Part shown: positions 52,584-53,726 of the stretch, piece after piece
Position numbering within the stretch: the stretch's first letter is position 1
How the letters are laid out: each line of letters opens with the position of its first letter
From: JALZUE01 sp051251725
GTDB lineage: Bacteria; Pseudomonadota; Gammaproteobacteria; Enterobacterales; Alteromonadaceae
Assembly (NCBI GenBank): GCA_051251725.1
Contig: JBPOFN010000029.1
Coordinates: 1 to 53,726 of the forward strand
Direction: 5' to 3'
Length of the DNA: 53,726 bases
Made by a program: the position numbers and the translations under genes
Notes under the pieces: model-generated
The model's input: the letters and a program-made list of their open reading frames with translations, nothing else
Databases searched by the model: none
What the model was told of the DNA's origin: nothing

Positions 52584-53522
52584 GTGAGTAGCAACAAAGT
52601 TTTACAACCTGATTTTAAATTATCTTATTTTTTGCCTAAATATTGGTTTACTTGGCTAGGTATTACTATTTTATACACCATTTCTTGGTTGCCCTACCGC
52701 CTCCAACTCTTGATGGGGAAAGGACTAGGCCGATTATTATTTAAATTGGGTTATAGCCGAATAAAAATTGCCCGAACAAATTTAGCTTTGTGTTTTCCAG
52801 AGAAATCCGAGCAAGAGCGCGAGCTAATCCTCAAAAAAAATATTGAAAATACCGGCATTGCGTTATTTGAAACCGGCATGGGCTGGTGGTGGCCTAATTG
52901 GCGAGTAAAACGTAAAATCACCTTTGAAGGACTTGAGCACCTCGAACAAGCGAAAAAAGCTGGTCGTGGGGTTTTAGTGTTAACCATGCATTTTTTAAGT
53001 ACTGAAATGAACTGTCGCGGCGCCGGCACCGGCAATCCTATGGTGGTTTTTTACCGCCCAAATAATAACGCTTTGATGGAGTATTTTCAGTTTCATGGCC
53101 GTAATCGCGCCAATAAATATATGTTAGGAAAACGCGATGTTAAAGGGCTGATCAAAGCATTAAGAACTCAAGAAGCCTGTATCTATTTACCTGACCAAGA
53201 TTATGGCCGTAACAAAAGTCTTTTTGTTCCATTTTTTGGTGTTGATGCCGCAACAACATTGGGCACCATGATCTTTGCCAAGCAAAAAAATATCGACATT
53301 ATTTTGATGACGCCAACCAGAAATGATGATGGCAGTGGTTATACCATCGCTTTTTCTGCGCCTTGGCAGAACTTTCCCACCGGTGATGACCAAGCGGATT
53401 TAATCCGAGTAAATCAAGAAATAGAAAAAGCCATCGCCAGTAAACCCGAACAATATATGTGGGTGCACCGCCGATTTAAAACCAGACCAAATGAAAACGA
53501 GCCGTCATTGTATAAAAAGTAA
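52584..53522 (+). CDS. Lipid A biosynthesis acyltransferase, LpxL/LpxM family
   Basis: This family adds secondary acyl chains to Kdo2-lipid IVA at the inner membrane. The 312 residues have an N-terminal membrane-associated helix ('YWFTWLGITILYTISWLPY'), the acyltransferase motif HxxxxE in 'TMHFLSTEMNCRG' near 135, 'YLPDQDYGRNKSLFVPFFGV' near 207, and the end 'QYMWVHRRFKTRP'. The DQDYG pattern favours an LpxL/LpxP-type (laurate or palmitoleate) enzyme over LpxM, but this is not certain. The start is GTG. It is divergent from hldE. Confidence 0.93.
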   Translation: MSSNKVLQPDFKLSYFLPKYWFTWLGITILYTISWLPYRLQLLMGKGLGRLLFKLGYSRIKIARTNLALCFPEKSEQERELILKKNIENTGIALFETGMGWWWPNWRVKRKITFEGLEHLEQAKKAGRGVLVLTMHFLSTEMNCRGAGTGNPMVVFYRPNNNALMEYFQFHGRNRANKYMLGKRDVKGLIKALRTQEACIYLPDQDYGRNKSLFVPFFGVDAATTLGTMIFAKQKNIDIILMTPTRNDDGSGYTIAFSAPWQNFPTGDDQADLIRVNQEIEKAIASKPEQYMWVHRRFKTRPNENEPSLYKK

Positions 53523-53598
53523 TGATTAACTAAGGTATTAATATCTGTTATGTTTTTACATTGAATACAAAACGATTATTGTTAGGATTGTCATTGTT

Positions 53599-53726
53599 AT
53601 GGGTTTTTGGATACGTTATTTAATTTTTGGTGTTATTTTAGCTACTTCTGCGTACATATTACTTGTCAATCAAGAGATGCTGAAATTAATCCTTGGAATT
53701 TTTTCTGGGAACGATGAAACGGTTGC
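53599..53726 (+). CDS. Start of a membrane protein, truncated by the window
   Basis: An open frame from ATG 53599 runs off the end. The first 42 residues contain a membrane helix ('YLIFGVILATSAYILLV'). Too little is present to assign a family, and there is no strong ribosome site, so the start is provisional. Confidence 0.45.
   Translation, partial: MGFWIRYLIFGVILATSAYILLVNQEMLKLILGIFSGNDETV

Overview
The window is an AT-rich chromosomal segment of a marine gammaproteobacterium. I infer an Alteromonadales member close to Colwellia/Thalassotalea (Colwelliaceae). The grounds are conserved gammaproteobacterial blocks (tig-clpP-clpX, queA-tgt-yajC-secD-secF, holD-rimI, ytjB/serB, ppiB-lpxH, hldE and an LpxL-type acyltransferase), the low GC content, several c-di-GMP proteins, and marine traits: a PEP-CTERM protein, a polysaccharidase relic, a TonB receptor with a surface lipoprotein, a PhoD-like phosphatase and an S9 peptidase. 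No marker gene was compared, so the genus is a guess. No intact insertion sequence, prophage, CRISPR array or rRNA gene was seen.

Layout. 0-4.1 kb: CBS-domain gene, then tig-clpP-clpX on the minus strand; lon is not next to clpX. 4.4-4.9 kb: tRNA cluster Pro-Arg-His-Pro with a clear sigma-70 promoter. 5.1-9 kb: folD, cysS, ppiB, lpxH. 9.2-13.5 kb: a diguanylate cyclase, miaE, an alpha/beta hydrolase and a class I HMG-CoA reductase. 13.6-18.7 kb: a heptamer repeat array with inverted flanks, a severed TonB-receptor tail, an intact TonB receptor and its upstream beta-helix-like lipoprotein gene. 19.2-25.9 kb: an SRPBCC/GyrI fusion, then secF, secD, yajC, tgt and queA. 26.2-34.2 kb: tRNA-Trp, holD, rimI, a small EF-hand protein, prfC, argS, a second heptamer array, a pseudo-receiver/HDOD protein and tatD. 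34.2-38.6 kb: ytjB-like gene, serB and a large double-PilZ protein.

38.6-44.5 kb is accessory and decaying. It holds the tails of two head-to-head genes (an ABC permease and a histidine kinase) left by a deletion, a small secreted protein coupled to a GNAT acetyltransferase, a PhoD-like Tat phosphatase, and the frameshifted wreck of a marine glycoside hydrolase. 45-53.7 kb returns to core genes (radA, an S9B dipeptidyl peptidase, arfB, hldE, the acyltransferase), with a PEP-CTERM protein under a probable sigma-54 promoter and a secreted unknown between them.

How parts work together. ClpX and ClpP form one protease, with trigger factor as its folding neighbour. QueA and Tgt make queuosine, while YajC/SecD/SecF assist Sec export. 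LpxH, HldE and the LpxL-type enzyme belong to lipopolysaccharide synthesis. GGDEF and PilZ proteins make and read c-di-GMP. The least explained signals are the two heptamer arrays, which share a 7-bp unit but have different arm sequences, the hairpin repeat downstream of prfC, and the sigma-54 promoter of the PEP-CTERM gene.
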